Source: Polaribacter vadi (GTDB taxonomy: Bacteria > Bacteroidota > Bacteroidia > Flavobacteriales > Flavobacteriaceae). From it: a stretch of 64,000 nucleotides of DNA. The stretch spans positions 1,200,501 to 1,264,500 of the forward strand of contig NZ_CP017477.1 in assembly GCF_001761365.1 (NCBI RefSeq), read 5' to 3'. The translations under genes and the position numbers were made by a program. The notes below the pieces were generated by a model, which was not told where the DNA came from, ran no database searches, and worked only from the letters and a program-made list of their open reading frames with translations. Below are positions 35,951-44,862 of this stretch, piece by piece (position 1 is the stretch's first letter; each line of letters begins with the position of its first letter).

Positions 35951-36445
35951 ATGAATGTTATTAGCTCTTTTTTTGATGCCATACAATCTGTAAACATCAA
36001 CTTAATAGAAACCCTTTTAAAGAAGTTTCCGAACTTAGCAAACGCTAAAGATAAAAGAGGGTTTACTCCGTTAGTTTTTGCTACTTATTTTGATAAAAAA
36101 GAAATTGCAGAAACGTTAATTAAAAATAAGGCCAATGTAAACCATAAAGATGCTAAAGGAAACACAGCATTACTAGGTGTTGCTTTTAAAGGAAATATAG
36201 ATATAGCATTACTTTTACTAAATAATGGCGCCAATATTAATGCACAAAATAATCTTGGTTATACTGCTTTAATTTTTGCAACTTTATACAATCAAACTAA
36301 AATGGTTGAGTTTTTATTAAATCAAAATGCTGATATAACATTAAAAGACGAAGAAAACAAAACAGCTTTAGATCATGCTATTTCTAAAGATTTTAAAGAA
36401 ATAATTACTTTATTAAACAGCAAAAAACTACTTACTAGCAAATAG
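35951..36445 (+). CDS. Ankyrin repeat protein next to katG
   Basis: 164 residues when started at 35951; a longer frame from a TTG at 35915 lies inside the katG terminator and is rejected. It is made of about four ankyrin repeats: DKRGFTPLVFATYFDKKEIAETLIKNKANVN, DAKGNTALLGVAFKGNIDIALLLLNNGANIN and AQNNLGYTALIFATLYNQTKMVEFLLNQNADIT read as 33-residue units with TALxxA/GADI patterns. No signal peptide is present. Pseudomonas AnkB next to katB is needed for full catalase activity, so a helper role for KatG is a reasonable inference. The 3' end overlaps the convergent regulator gene by 18 bp. Confidence 0.8.
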   Translation: MNVISSFFDAIQSVNINLIETLLKKFPNLANAKDKRGFTPLVFATYFDKKEIAETLIKNKANVNHKDAKGNTALLGVAFKGNIDIALLLLNNGANINAQNNLGYTALIFATLYNQTKMVEFLLNQNADITLKDEENKTALDHAISKDFKEIITLLNSKKLLTSK

Positions 36446-37591
36446 CTTAATATCGTTTGCAGAAACCTCTTTTTCTCCTAAAATCATTAAACGTTCTATA
36501 ACGTTTCTTAGCTCTCTAATATTTCCAGTCCAATCGTATTCTTTTAATAAATTTATAGCATCATTAGAAAACAATTTCTTAGGAATTCCTTGTTCATCAG
36601 AAATTTTAGAAGTAAAATAATCTACCAACAAAGGAATATCTTCTCGACGTTCATTTAAAGCAGGAACTTTTATTAAAATAACAGCCAATCTGTGATACAA
36701 ATCTTCTCGAAAACGCCCTTCTGAAATCTCTTTTTTTAAATCTTTATTAGTTGCTGCAACTACTCTTACATTTACTTTAATATCTTTATCAGAACCAACT
36801 CTAGATATTCTACTCTCTTGCAAAGCACGTAAAACTTTTGCTTGTGCAGAAAGACTCATATCACCAATTTCATCTAAAAAAATAGTACCACCATTTGCAG
36901 CTTCAAATTTCCCTGCTCTGTCTTTATTTGCACCTGTAAAAGAACCTTTTACATGGCCAAAAAGTTCGCTTTCTATTAATTCTGACGGAATTGCAGCACA
37001 ATTTACTTCAATCATAGAGGCTTTAGACCTGTCTGATTTTTCATGTAACCAATGAGCGACCAACTCTTTACCTGTTCCATTAGAGCCTGTAATTAAAACT
37101 CTTGCGTCTGTAGCTGCAACTTTTTCTATAATTTCTTTAATATGATTGATTTCTTGACTCTTACCAATCATTTCGTAGTTTTTGCTAACTTTTTTCTTTA
37201 ATCTTTTATTTTCAACAATCAGTACTTTTTTATCCAAAGCATTTCTTACCGTATTTAAAAGTCGGTTTAAATCTGGTGGTTTAGAAATATAATCGAAAGC
37301 ACCTAAACGCATTGTGTTTACAGCTGTATCTAAATCTCCATGCCCAGAAATCATAACAATCGGAATTTCTGGTTTTATTTTTTTAGCCTTTTCTAACACC
37401 TCAACACCATCCATTTTTGGCATTTTTATATCGCATAAAACTAAATCATAATCATTATCTTTAATCATTTCTATACCCAACAAACCATCTTCTGCTTCTT
37501 CTACATTATAAGATTCATTTTCTTCAGAAATAATTTTCTTTAAAACTCTCCTAATTGCTGCTTCGTCTTCTATTATTAATATTTTTGACAT
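36428..37591 (-). CDS. Sigma-54-dependent response regulator lacking a DNA-binding domain
   Basis: A 387-residue NtrC-type regulator. The receiver domain covers about 1-120 with the phospho-acceptor Asp54 (LVLCDIKMPKMDG). The AAA+ domain has Walker A ITGSNGTGKELV and the sigma-54 contact loop as GSFTGA rather than GAFTGA, then Walker B GTIFLDEIGDM. It ends at VSANDIKLFASK, directly after the AAA+ domain, with no Fis-type helix-turn-helix. Such a form could act from solution or contact another activator. The gene overlaps the upstream DUF6268 gene by one base (TAATG), so the two are coupled. No histidine kinase is beside it. Confidence 0.9.
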   Translation of the reverse strand: MSKILIIEDEAAIRRVLKKIISEENESYNVEEAEDGLLGIEMIKDNDYDLVLCDIKMPKMDGVEVLEKAKKIKPEIPIVMISGHGDLDTAVNTMRLGAFDYISKPPDLNRLLNTVRNALDKKVLIVENKRLKKKVSKNYEMIGKSQEINHIKEIIEKVAATDARVLITGSNGTGKELVAHWLHEKSDRSKASMIEVNCAAIPSELIESELFGHVKGSFTGANKDRAGKFEAANGGTIFLDEIGDMSLSAQAKVLRALQESRISRVGSDKDIKVNVRVVAATNKDLKKEISEGRFREDLYHRLAVILIKVPALNERREDIPLLVDYFTSKISDEQGIPKKLFSNDAINLLKEYDWTGNIRELRNVIERLMILGEKEVSANDIKLFASK

Positions 37592-38460
37592 TATAATCTG
37601 AATTTAATTCCTGTTCTTAAATAAAATGCATTTACATCATCTAAAGTAAATACATTTTCTCTATCTGCATTTCTTAATACGTTATTTAATCTTAAAGTAT
37701 AGCCAGCATATGAATACAAAACAAGGTATTTAGATAATGAATATTCATACCCTAAACCTCCAACAATTAATGACAAAGAAATATTATCTACCTGCTTTCC
37801 TTGAATTGAAGTTGGTCTTTGCATGTGTGCATAATAACCATCTAAACCAACAAAAGCTTGTAAATTTTTCTTTTCATCAAACCTGTATTTTACATTCATT
37901 TTTGGAACACCAACTGTGTAAGACCAATTTTCGTTTATTTCACTAAAATAGCTAATTAATGGCAAAGGAAATGGAATTCCTGCTGTTGTATTGTATGTTA
38001 AACCTAAAATAAGTCTATATGGTTTTCTAACTGTTGTTATTTTTGTTTTATCTTTTATAAAGAAAATTCCACCATTCAAAAACAAATCTTCACTGGTAAT
38101 TTTACCATTTAAAGTTGATGCTAATCTTGGAGAAATAGTATAAGCCACTCGCCAAATATCATTTAATTTATGAGTGTAGGCTAAATTTAGATCGATAACA
38201 GTTACTTTTTCTAAAGAACTTGTATCAAAGGGATATGAATCATTTAAATTTAAAAAGATATGATTATACTCTGCACCAATTACAAAATAAGTATCCTCTT
38301 TTATTTTAATAGGATAATTTACTAAAGCTCTAATTCTTGTATACTGATCTTCTGATTTATTTTTTGGGATAAATGAATATTCCAATCTTGCCAAATCTGT
38401 TAACTGTGCATTAGACAAAAAACTAATCAATAAAAATTGAAACAAAAAAAACTTCTTCAT
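37591..38460 (-). CDS. DUF6268 family outer-membrane beta-barrel protein
   Basis: A 289-residue protein with a signal peptide (FFLFQFLLISFLSNAQ). Strand-rich sequence alternating aromatic and polar residues runs to a terminal aromatic-containing strand (FYLRTGIKFRL), as expected for an outer-membrane barrel. DARLEYSFIPKNKSEDQYTRIRALVNYPIKI-like blocks match the DUF6268 family as I know it. The function is unknown. Its stop overlaps the start of the sigma-54 regulator by one base, so the regulator is translated from the same message. The 14-bp gap to the mscS gene upstream suggests a larger unit. Confidence 0.75.
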   Translation of the reverse strand: MKKFFLFQFLLISFLSNAQLTDLARLEYSFIPKNKSEDQYTRIRALVNYPIKIKEDTYFVIGAEYNHIFLNLNDSYPFDTSSLEKVTVIDLNLAYTHKLNDIWRVAYTISPRLASTLNGKITSEDLFLNGGIFFIKDKTKITTVRKPYRLILGLTYNTTAGIPFPLPLISYFSEINENWSYTVGVPKMNVKYRFDEKKNLQAFVGLDGYYAHMQRPTSIQGKQVDNISLSLIVGGLGYEYSLSKYLVLYSYAGYTLRLNNVLRNADRENVFTLDDVNAFYLRTGIKFRL

Positions 38461-38474
38461 GTTTTAAAATTTAA

Positions 38475-39383
38475 TTATTCCTTAGTAGTATTTTCTATCT
38501 TTTCGAATTGTATTCCTGGTTTTGCATTCGTAAAAACGTGCACATCTCTTTGTGGAAAAGGAATGGTAACGTTATTTTCTCTAAAAGCTTTATCGATTGC
38601 AAAACGTAAATCGCTTTTTACAAATCGAGCTTCAAAACTATCATTTAAAGAAAAAGCTAATCTAAAATTTAAAGAACTATCAGCAAAATCTGTAAATAAA
38701 ACTCCAGGTTCTGGAATTTTCAATATTTTATCATTCTTTTGAGCAATATCAATTAAAAGTTCTCTGACCAATTCCACATCACTTCCATAAGCAACACCAA
38801 CATCTACATACTCTCGAGTTTCTGTTCCGTTTTCGGTCCAATTAAATAAAATATTGGTTAAATATAAATGATTAGGAATCACCAAAACCCTATTATCAAT
38901 AGTAACTGCTCTTGTTGTTCGTAAACGGATATCTAAAACTCTTCCTATTTTTCCTTCCAATTCAATAATATCTCCTGCATGTACAGATTGGTCAACTAAG
39001 ATAAATATGCCTGAAAGTATATCTTGAAAAAGCGTTTGCAAAGCCAAACCAACACCAATTAATAGTGCTGCAGATGCTGCAAAAACGGCTGTAACATTTA
39101 CGCCAGAAGCATTCATAGCAACCAAAAAGATAATGAGAAACACAAACCATCTTATATAACCGAAAACTGTTACAAATTTCTGCTTATCATTTAAAGACAT
39201 TTTTCTAGTAGTAAACCTTCTTACTAACTTTAATATAAAAGAAGTAATAATTAGAGCTACAACAACAAATATTAAGCCTTTAACTGTAATACTTATATCA
39301 TCTGATAATACGAATTTATGATCTAATATAGATGTTGTTTCATCTACAATAGTGTCTTTAACTTTCTCTAAAGTATCTTGCAT
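38475..39383 (-). CDS. Small-conductance mechanosensitive channel (MscS family)
   Basis: A 302-residue MscS-type channel. Membrane helices lie at about 30-52, 70-90 and 95-125; the pore-lining helix reads NVTAVFAASAALLIGVGLALQTLFQDILSGIFIL, with the Gly/Ala packing pattern of TM3. The cytoplasmic vestibule beta domain follows with GDIIELEGKIGRVLDIRLRTTRAVTIDNRVLVIPNHLYLTNILFNWT. It likely relieves osmotic pressure. It lies 1 bp after the ABC permease gene upstream and 14 bp before the DUF6268 gene. Confidence 0.92.
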   Translation of the reverse strand: MQDTLEKVKDTIVDETTSILDHKFVLSDDISITVKGLIFVVVALIITSFILKLVRRFTTRKMSLNDKQKFVTVFGYIRWFVFLIIFLVAMNASGVNVTAVFAASAALLIGVGLALQTLFQDILSGIFILVDQSVHAGDIIELEGKIGRVLDIRLRTTRAVTIDNRVLVIPNHLYLTNILFNWTENGTETREYVDVGVAYGSDVELVRELLIDIAQKNDKILKIPEPGVLFTDFADSSLNFRLAFSLNDSFEARFVKSDLRFAIDKAFRENNVTIPFPQRDVHVFTNAKPGIQFEKIENTTKE

Positions 39384-39384
39384 T

Positions 39385-40710
39385 TTAACCTTTATATTTT
39401 AACCATTTATACAAATCTTTATATGTTGGCTTTTTCCCATACATTAAAATACCAACTCTATATATTTTAGCTGCTAACCAAACCATAAATAAGAATGTAA
39501 TTACTAATAAAAGCATAGAAATTGCCAATTCTACCCAAGTAACTCCAAAAGGAACTCTCATTAACATTACAATTGGACTTGTTAAAGGAATGTAAGAAAA
39601 TGCTACAGCAATGGGTCCATGAGGATCGTTAATTACAGTTGCAAAACCAACATAAACTGCTAAAATTAAAGGCAACATAATAGGCAACATAAATTGTTGC
39701 GTATCTGTTTCATTATCTACAGCTGCACCAATAGCTGCAAAAAGCGAGCTATATAACATAAAACCACCTAAAAAATAAAAGATAAATAGGACAAACATTT
39801 TTAAAATCGGCAAACCTAAAATTTCTTGCACTATCAATTGCATTTTATTTGGGTCTGCAGCTTGTTTTGCTGCTTCTAATTGTTCAGCAGATAAATTAGC
39901 GGTTTGCATCTCTGTCATATCAATTCCAAAAAAAGCTGTTAATGCTGTTGATATAACAAATAAAAGTATTCCCCAAATTAAGAATTGTAACAACCCTGCA
40001 GAACCATTTCCAATAATTTTACCCAACATTAATTGAAAGGGTTTTACTGATGACACTATAATTTCTATAATTCTACTTGTTTTTTCTTCAATAACACTTC
40101 TCATTACAGAGGTTCCGTAAATCATTACAAACATCATTAATAAATAACCTGCAATTGCACCTACCATTATTTTAATCCAATTTTTCATCTTTGATGATTC
40201 CTCACCAGAAAAATTGTACATTTTTATTTCAGATTGAATTTTAGAAGCATTTATCTTCTCTAAGTCAATACCAAAGTAATTCAGCTTTTCGTTTCCTAAT
40301 TTTCGCTCAATTTTACTTTCTAAAGAATTGATAATAGACATTGATGGAGATTCTTTTGAGTAAAACTCAATAGAATTTGCCAAAATTTCTAAGCTATCTT
40401 TTTTCGGAATTATTAAAGCTCCATAATAATCACCATTTTCTACTTTCTTTTTTGTTTCCTCAATTCCTAAATTTGTAAAATCTTCATAATATACTGTTTT
40501 TGTATCTTTAAAATCGTCTTTGGTAAACAACGTAGAATTATCAACATAAACAATTTTCTTTACTTTTTCGTCGTTCTTTTTCATCAGAAAAAAAACTAAA
40601 AACCCTACACCAACCATTAATAACGGACTTAAAAAAGTCATTATTAAAAACGATTTATTACGAACTTTTGCAATAAATTCTCTTTGTATAATTAGTTTTA
40701 ACTTGCTCAT
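39385..40710 (-). CDS. ABC transporter permease, NatB/ABC-2 type
   Basis: A 441-residue ABC-2 permease with one N-terminal helix (SFLIMTFLSPLLMVGVGFLVFFLM), a large extracytoplasmic domain, and a C-terminal bundle of five or six helices. YGTSVMRSVIEEKTSRIIEIIVSSVKPFQLMLGKIIG is the characteristic ABC-2/NatB signature before the transmembrane core. NatB-type exporters pump sodium or other substrates; the substrate here is not known. It is coupled to the ATPase gene (4 bp gap) and followed by mscS after 1 bp. Confidence 0.88.
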   Translation of the reverse strand: MSKLKLIIQREFIAKVRNKSFLIMTFLSPLLMVGVGFLVFFLMKKNDEKVKKIVYVDNSTLFTKDDFKDTKTVYYEDFTNLGIEETKKKVENGDYYGALIIPKKDSLEILANSIEFYSKESPSMSIINSLESKIERKLGNEKLNYFGIDLEKINASKIQSEIKMYNFSGEESSKMKNWIKIMVGAIAGYLLMMFVMIYGTSVMRSVIEEKTSRIIEIIVSSVKPFQLMLGKIIGNGSAGLLQFLIWGILLFVISTALTAFFGIDMTEMQTANLSAEQLEAAKQAADPNKMQLIVQEILGLPILKMFVLFIFYFLGGFMLYSSLFAAIGAAVDNETDTQQFMLPIMLPLILAVYVGFATVINDPHGPIAVAFSYIPLTSPIVMLMRVPFGVTWVELAISMLLLVITFLFMVWLAAKIYRVGILMYGKKPTYKDLYKWLKYKG

Positions 40711-40714
40711 TTTC

Positions 40715-41644
40715 TTAACTGTTTTTATTTATTGCTTGAATAAAAATATCGTTTGCACTTGGTATTAACTCCACAAAATGTTGCACTTCTCCCCTAGTTG
40801 TTAAAAAGGATAATAATTCGTTTGCAGTATTTGTGCTTTTTAATTTTACATTTAATGTTAATTCTTCGCCTAACAATTTAAAGTCTGCTGGTAAAACATC
40901 AAAGTTTTGTCTTAAAGCAACTTCCACTTCTTTTGGGTTTGCTGTATGTAAACCTACTTGAAACGTATTTGTTCTAAATTCTCTTTTGATGTCGTTTAAC
41001 TTTCCGTCTAAAATTTTGTTAGATTTATCGATTAACGCTATTTCATCACACATTTCCTCTACAGATTCCATTCTATGTGTTGAAAAAATAATGGTAGCTC
41101 CTTCATCTCTTAACTGTAAAATTTCTTTCGCAATTAATTGAGCATTTATAGGATCGAAACCAGAAAATGGTTCATCAAAAATTAATAATTTAGGATTGTG
41201 CATTACAGTTACAATAAACTGCACTTTTTGCGCCATTCCTTTTGATAGTTCTTCTATTTTCTTATTCCACCAAGCCATAATATCGAATTTTTCGAACCAA
41301 TATGTTAGGCGTTTTTTAGCTTCAGATTTACTCAAACCTTTCAATTGTGCCAAATACAAAGCTTGCTCACCAACTTTCATCGATTTATATAAACCTCGTT
41401 CTTCTGGTAAATAACCAATATCTGCAGTGTGTTTTGGAGATAAAACTTCACCATCCAAGTAAACAGATCCAGAATCTGCCATTGTTATTTGGTTGATAAT
41501 TCTAATTAACGAAGTTTTTCCTGCTCCATTTGGTCCTAACAAACCATAAACACTTCCTTTAGGAATATGGATAGAAACATCATTCAATGCTCTGAAATCT
41601 CCATAATTTTTTACTATATTATTGATTTCTAACAAATTACTCAT
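40715..41644 (-). CDS. ABC transporter ATP-binding protein, NatA type
   Basis: A 309-residue ATPase. Walker A GLLGPNGAGKTSL is near residue 35, signature ELSKGMAQK near 136 (degenerate LSGGQ, with SKGMAQK), Walker B LLIFDEPFSGFDP and the switch His in FSTHRME. The C-terminal extension (about 220-309) is typical of NatA-like ATPases that pair with ABC-2 permeases. It pairs with the adjacent permease to form a membrane exporter of unknown substrate. Its promoter (TAAGTTTG, 41681) is divergent from that of marR, with the operator of the latter between them, so MarR could affect both. Confidence 0.92.
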   Translation of the reverse strand: MSNLLEINNIVKNYGDFRALNDVSIHIPKGSVYGLLGPNGAGKTSLIRIINQITMADSGSVYLDGEVLSPKHTADIGYLPEERGLYKSMKVGEQALYLAQLKGLSKSEAKKRLTYWFEKFDIMAWWNKKIEELSKGMAQKVQFIVTVMHNPKLLIFDEPFSGFDPINAQLIAKEILQLRDEGATIIFSTHRMESVEEMCDEIALIDKSNKILDGKLNDIKREFRTNTFQVGLHTANPKEVEVALRQNFDVLPADFKLLGEELTLNVKLKSTNTANELLSFLTTRGEVQHFVELIPSANDIFIQAINKNS

Positions 41645-41680
41645 TTTTTCAAGTTGATTTTTATGAAATTAGAACTATTA

Positions 41681-41688
41681 CAAACTTA
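41681..41688 (-). promoter_or_regulatory. Consensus -7 promoter element of the ABC exporter genes
   Basis: TAAGTTTG on the minus strand, perfect TAnnTTTG, 36 bp before the ATG at 41644. It points away from the marR operator at 41744-41799. Confidence 0.55.
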
Positions 41689-41743
41689 CATATTTTAATT
41701 AGTAACCAAAACACACAAATTGTTACATTTAAAATAATTGTTA

Positions 41744-41799
41744 AATTTTACTATGCACGCATAACTTTTTTATAATTTACTATGCATGCATAGTAAATT
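41744..41799. promoter_or_regulatory. MarR operator: perfect 26-bp palindrome plus half-matching second site
   Basis: 41774-41799 is a perfect 26-bp palindrome centred on TGCATGCA (arms AATTTACTATGCA). About 26 bp upstream, at 41746-41763, TTTTACTATGCACGCATA repeats the left arm and the core with a changed centre. MarR dimers bind such 16-20 bp palindromes, and this one lies just ahead of the -7 box at 41804. Binding would block RNA polymerase, giving autoregulation and control of the fad genes. Confidence 0.7.
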
Positions 41800-41803
41800 T
41801 TTA

Positions 41804-41811
41804 TATCTTTG
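41804..41811 (+). promoter_or_regulatory. Consensus -7 promoter element of marR, leaderless spacing
   Basis: TATCTTTG is a perfect TAnnTTTG match whose last G is only 5 bp before the marR ATG at 41817. Transcription would begin at or next to the A of the start codon, so the mRNA is probably leaderless. Confidence 0.65.
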
Positions 41812-41816
41812 ACACA

Positions 41817-42272
41817 ATGGATAAGAATATTTCAATCGATCATCAATTAAGAGCAACTTGGCAAGCTGTTGCAAAGATGTATAATGAGCAAGCAACAAAC
41901 CACAATAGCACAATGTCTATGGCATTTGTATTGTTAACTATTGATAAAGAAAAAGGAACACCAAGCACATCATTAGGACCTTTAATGGGCATGGAACCTA
42001 CAAGTCTTTCAAGAATTTTAAAATCGATGGAAGAAAAAGGTGCCATTTCTAGAGAAAAAAATCCTGATGATGGCAGAAGTGTTATTATAAAATTGACGGA
42101 TTATGGTTTAGAAATGCGAAAATTTTCTAAAAACCATGTATATCAATTTAACAATGTTGTTAGAGAATATGTTTCTGAAGATGAATTGAATTCATTTTTT
42201 AAAGTGATGACAACTATCAATAAATTAATTGCAGAAAAGAAAATTTTTGAAACTGCCAATCAAGATAAATAA
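41817..42272 (+). CDS. MarR family transcriptional regulator of fatty-acid oxidation genes
   Basis: A 151-residue MarR-type winged-helix repressor. N-terminal dimerisation helices (HQLRATWQAVAKMYNEQA), the DNA-recognition helix-wing region at about 50-100 (SLGPLMGMEPTSLSRILKSMEEKGAISREKNPDDGRSVIIKLTDYG) and C-terminal helices match the family. The wing DDGRSVIIKLT is classic. The gene lies 87 bp before the fadN-fadA-fadE unit on the same strand, and the palindrome at 41774 overlaps its promoter. It may sense an acyl-CoA or fatty acid and control beta-oxidation. Ligand unproven. Confidence 0.9.
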   Translation: MDKNISIDHQLRATWQAVAKMYNEQATNHNSTMSMAFVLLTIDKEKGTPSTSLGPLMGMEPTSLSRILKSMEEKGAISREKNPDDGRSVIIKLTDYGLEMRKFSKNHVYQFNNVVREYVSEDELNSFFKVMTTINKLIAEKKIFETANQDK

Positions 42273-42359
42273 AAAGTAAAACTAATCATAATAGTGAAGT
42301 AAAACTTAATCATGAAATTGGAATAAGTTTTTAAAATCATTAATCAAATAATTAAAAAA

Positions 42360-44765
42360 ATGACAAGAAGAATTAAAAAAGTAGCAATTATAGGTTCTGG
42401 TATTATGGGATCTGGTATTGCATGTCACTTTGCTAATATTGGTGTGGAAGTTCTTTTGTTGGATATTATTCCAAGAGAATTATCAGACAAAGAAAAAGCA
42501 AAGGGACTTACATTAGAAGACAAAGTGGTTCGTAATCGTTTAGTAAATGATGCTTTAACAGCTTCTTTAAAATCGAAACCTTCTCCTATATATAGTACAA
42601 AATTTGCAGAAAGAATTACCACTGGTAATATTGATGATGATTTACATTTAATTAAAAATGTAGATTGGGTGATGGAAGTTGTTGTAGAACGCTTGGACAT
42701 TAAAAAATCAGTTTTTGAAAAAATTGAAAAATTTAGAACTCCAGGAACGTTAATTACTTCAAATACTTCTGGTATTCCAATAAAGTTTATGAATGAAGGA
42801 AGAAGTGAAGATTTTCAGCAACATTTTGCAGTAACTCACTTTTTTAATCCACCAAGATATTTAAAACTTTTTGAAGTAGTTCCAGGACCAAACTGTAAAC
42901 AAGAAGTTACAGATTTCTTAATGATGTATGGTGATAAATTTTTAGGTAAAACTTCAGTTTTAGCTAAAGATACTCCTGCTTTTATTGGAAACAGAATTGG
43001 TATTTTCGGTATTATGAGTTTATTCCACGTTGTTAAAGAAATGGGATTAACTGTAGAGGAAGTAGACAAGTTAACTGGACCTGTAATTGGTCGTCCAAAA
43101 TCTGCAACTTTTAGAACTATTGATGTTGTTGGTTTAGACACTTTAGTACACACTGCAAATGGTGTAAAAGACAATTGCCCAGAAGATGAAATGAGAGAGC
43201 AATTTGTAATTCCTGATTTTGTAAATCATATGATGGAACACAAAATGTTAGGAAGTAAAACTGGCAAAGGTTTTTACAAAATGACAAAAGACGCTAATGG
43301 TAAAAGAAACATTTTAACATTAGATTTAAATACACTAGAATACAGAGAGAAAAAATCAGCAAAATTTGCAACGTTAGAATTAACAAAAACAATTGATAAT
43401 GTTGCTGATAGATTCAAAGTTTTAGTTGCAGGAAAGGACAAAGCTGGTGAGTTTTATAGAAAATCGTTTGCAGCAATGTTTGCTTACGTTCAAAATAGAA
43501 TTCCAGAAATCTCTGACGAATTATACAGAATTGATGATGGCTTAAGAGCTGGTTTTGGTTGGGAACATGGACCATTCCAAATTTGGGATGCAATTGGTGT
43601 TGCCAAAGGTGTTGAGATTATGAAAGCTGAAGGACATGCAATTGCTCCTTGGGTTTCTGAAATGTTGCTAAATAATAATGACTCTTTTTATACAGTAAAA
43701 GAAGGAGCTACTCATTATTATGACATCGTTACAAAAACACAAACTAAAAAACCAGGCCAAGATTCATTTATCATTTTAGATAACATTAGAAAATCAAATC
43801 AAGTTTGGAAAAACTCTGGTGCAGTAATTGAAGATTTAGGTGATGGAATTTTAAATTTAGAATTTCAATCTAAAATGAACACCATTGGTGGTGATGTTTT
43901 AGCTGCAGTTAACAAAGCAATTGATTTAGCTGAAAAAGATTTCCAAGGATTAGTTGTTGGCAATCAAGCAGCAAATTTTTCTGTAGGTGCTAATATTGGA
44001 ATGATTTTTATGATGGCTGCAGAGCAGGAATATGATGAGTTAAATATGGCTATCAAATATTTTCAAGACACTATGATGCGCATGCGTTATTCTGCTATAC
44101 CAACTATTTCTGCTCCTCATGGAATGGCTTTAGGTGGTGGATGTGAAATTTCTTTACATGCAGATAAAGTAGTTGCAGCAGCAGAAACTTATATGGGTCT
44201 TGTAGAATTTGGAGTTGGTGTAATTCCTGGTGGAGGTGGTTCTAAAGAAATGGCTTTACGTGCTTCTGATACTTTTAAAAAGGGCGATGTTCAATTAAAT
44301 GTTTTACAAGAATATTTCTTAACGATTGGAATGGCAAAAGTAGCTACCTCTGCTTATGAAGCATTCGATTTAGGATTACTTCAAAAAGGAAAAGATGTTG
44401 TTGTGGTAAATAAAGACAGACAAATTGCAGAAGCTAAAAAGCACGCAGTTTTAATGGCAGAAGCAGGTTATACTCAACCAGCTTTAAGAAGTGATGTTTT
44501 AGTTTTAGGAAAACAAGCTTTAGGTGCTTTTATGGTGGCTACAGATTCTATGCAAGCAAGTCGTTTTATTTCCGAACATGATCAAAAAATTGCAAACAAA
44601 TTAGCCTATGTAATGGCTGGTGGAGATTTGTCTGAACCAACAAAAGTTTCTGAGCAATATCTTTTAGATTTAGAAAGAGAAGCTTTTTTAAGTTTATGTA
44701 CAGAAAGAAAAACTTTAGAGCGTATTCAACATATGTTAAAAACAGGAAAACCATTACGTAACTAA
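42360..44765 (+). CDS. fadN: 3-hydroxyacyl-CoA dehydrogenase/enoyl-CoA hydratase, FadN type
   Basis: An 801-residue two-domain beta-oxidation enzyme. The N-terminal NAD-binding fold IIGSGIMGSGIACHFANIGVEVLLLDI (residues 9-35) belongs to 3-hydroxyacyl-CoA dehydrogenase, with SNTSGIPI and HFFNPPRYLKLFEVVPG after it. The C-terminal half is a crotonase: VVGNQAANFSVGANIGMIF and ISAPHGMALGGGCEISLHAD form the oxyanion hole. The order dehydrogenase first, hydratase last matches FadN of Bacillus subtilis rather than E. coli FadB (hydratase first). The gene is followed by thiolase and acyl-CoA dehydrogenase genes. Confidence 0.9.
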   Translation: MTRRIKKVAIIGSGIMGSGIACHFANIGVEVLLLDIIPRELSDKEKAKGLTLEDKVVRNRLVNDALTASLKSKPSPIYSTKFAERITTGNIDDDLHLIKNVDWVMEVVVERLDIKKSVFEKIEKFRTPGTLITSNTSGIPIKFMNEGRSEDFQQHFAVTHFFNPPRYLKLFEVVPGPNCKQEVTDFLMMYGDKFLGKTSVLAKDTPAFIGNRIGIFGIMSLFHVVKEMGLTVEEVDKLTGPVIGRPKSATFRTIDVVGLDTLVHTANGVKDNCPEDEMREQFVIPDFVNHMMEHKMLGSKTGKGFYKMTKDANGKRNILTLDLNTLEYREKKSAKFATLELTKTIDNVADRFKVLVAGKDKAGEFYRKSFAAMFAYVQNRIPEISDELYRIDDGLRAGFGWEHGPFQIWDAIGVAKGVEIMKAEGHAIAPWVSEMLLNNNDSFYTVKEGATHYYDIVTKTQTKKPGQDSFIILDNIRKSNQVWKNSGAVIEDLGDGILNLEFQSKMNTIGGDVLAAVNKAIDLAEKDFQGLVVGNQAANFSVGANIGMIFMMAAEQEYDELNMAIKYFQDTMMRMRYSAIPTISAPHGMALGGGCEISLHADKVVAAAETYMGLVEFGVGVIPGGGGSKEMALRASDTFKKGDVQLNVLQEYFLTIGMAKVATSAYEAFDLGLLQKGKDVVVVNKDRQIAEAKKHAVLMAEAGYTQPALRSDVLVLGKQALGAFMVATDSMQASRFISEHDQKIANKLAYVMAGGDLSEPTKVSEQYLLDLEREAFLSLCTERKTLERIQHMLKTGKPLRN

Positions 44766-44862
44766 AATTACTTGGCTATTTACCTTTAGCTATTTGCTAT
44801 TGGTAAATAAATATTAACAAATGCTAAAAGCCAAAAGCGATTAGCTAAAAGCTAAAAACAAA
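44766..44862. repeat. Spacer of reiterated GCTAAAAGC/TAGCTATTTGC words
   Basis: The spacer between fadN and fadA contains TATTTACC (44777-44784) complementary to GGTAAATA (44802-44809), and the words TTAGCTATTTGCTA, GCTAAAAGCC and TTAGCTAAAAGCTAAAA repeated with changes. It resembles the repeat spacers at 4364 and 16778 in style. No small gene is present. Confidence 0.6.

Noticed and set aside
36428..36445. Convergent overlap suggesting a wrong gene end
   Set aside because: Both frames have good codon content to their stops; an 18-bp convergent overlap is plausible.
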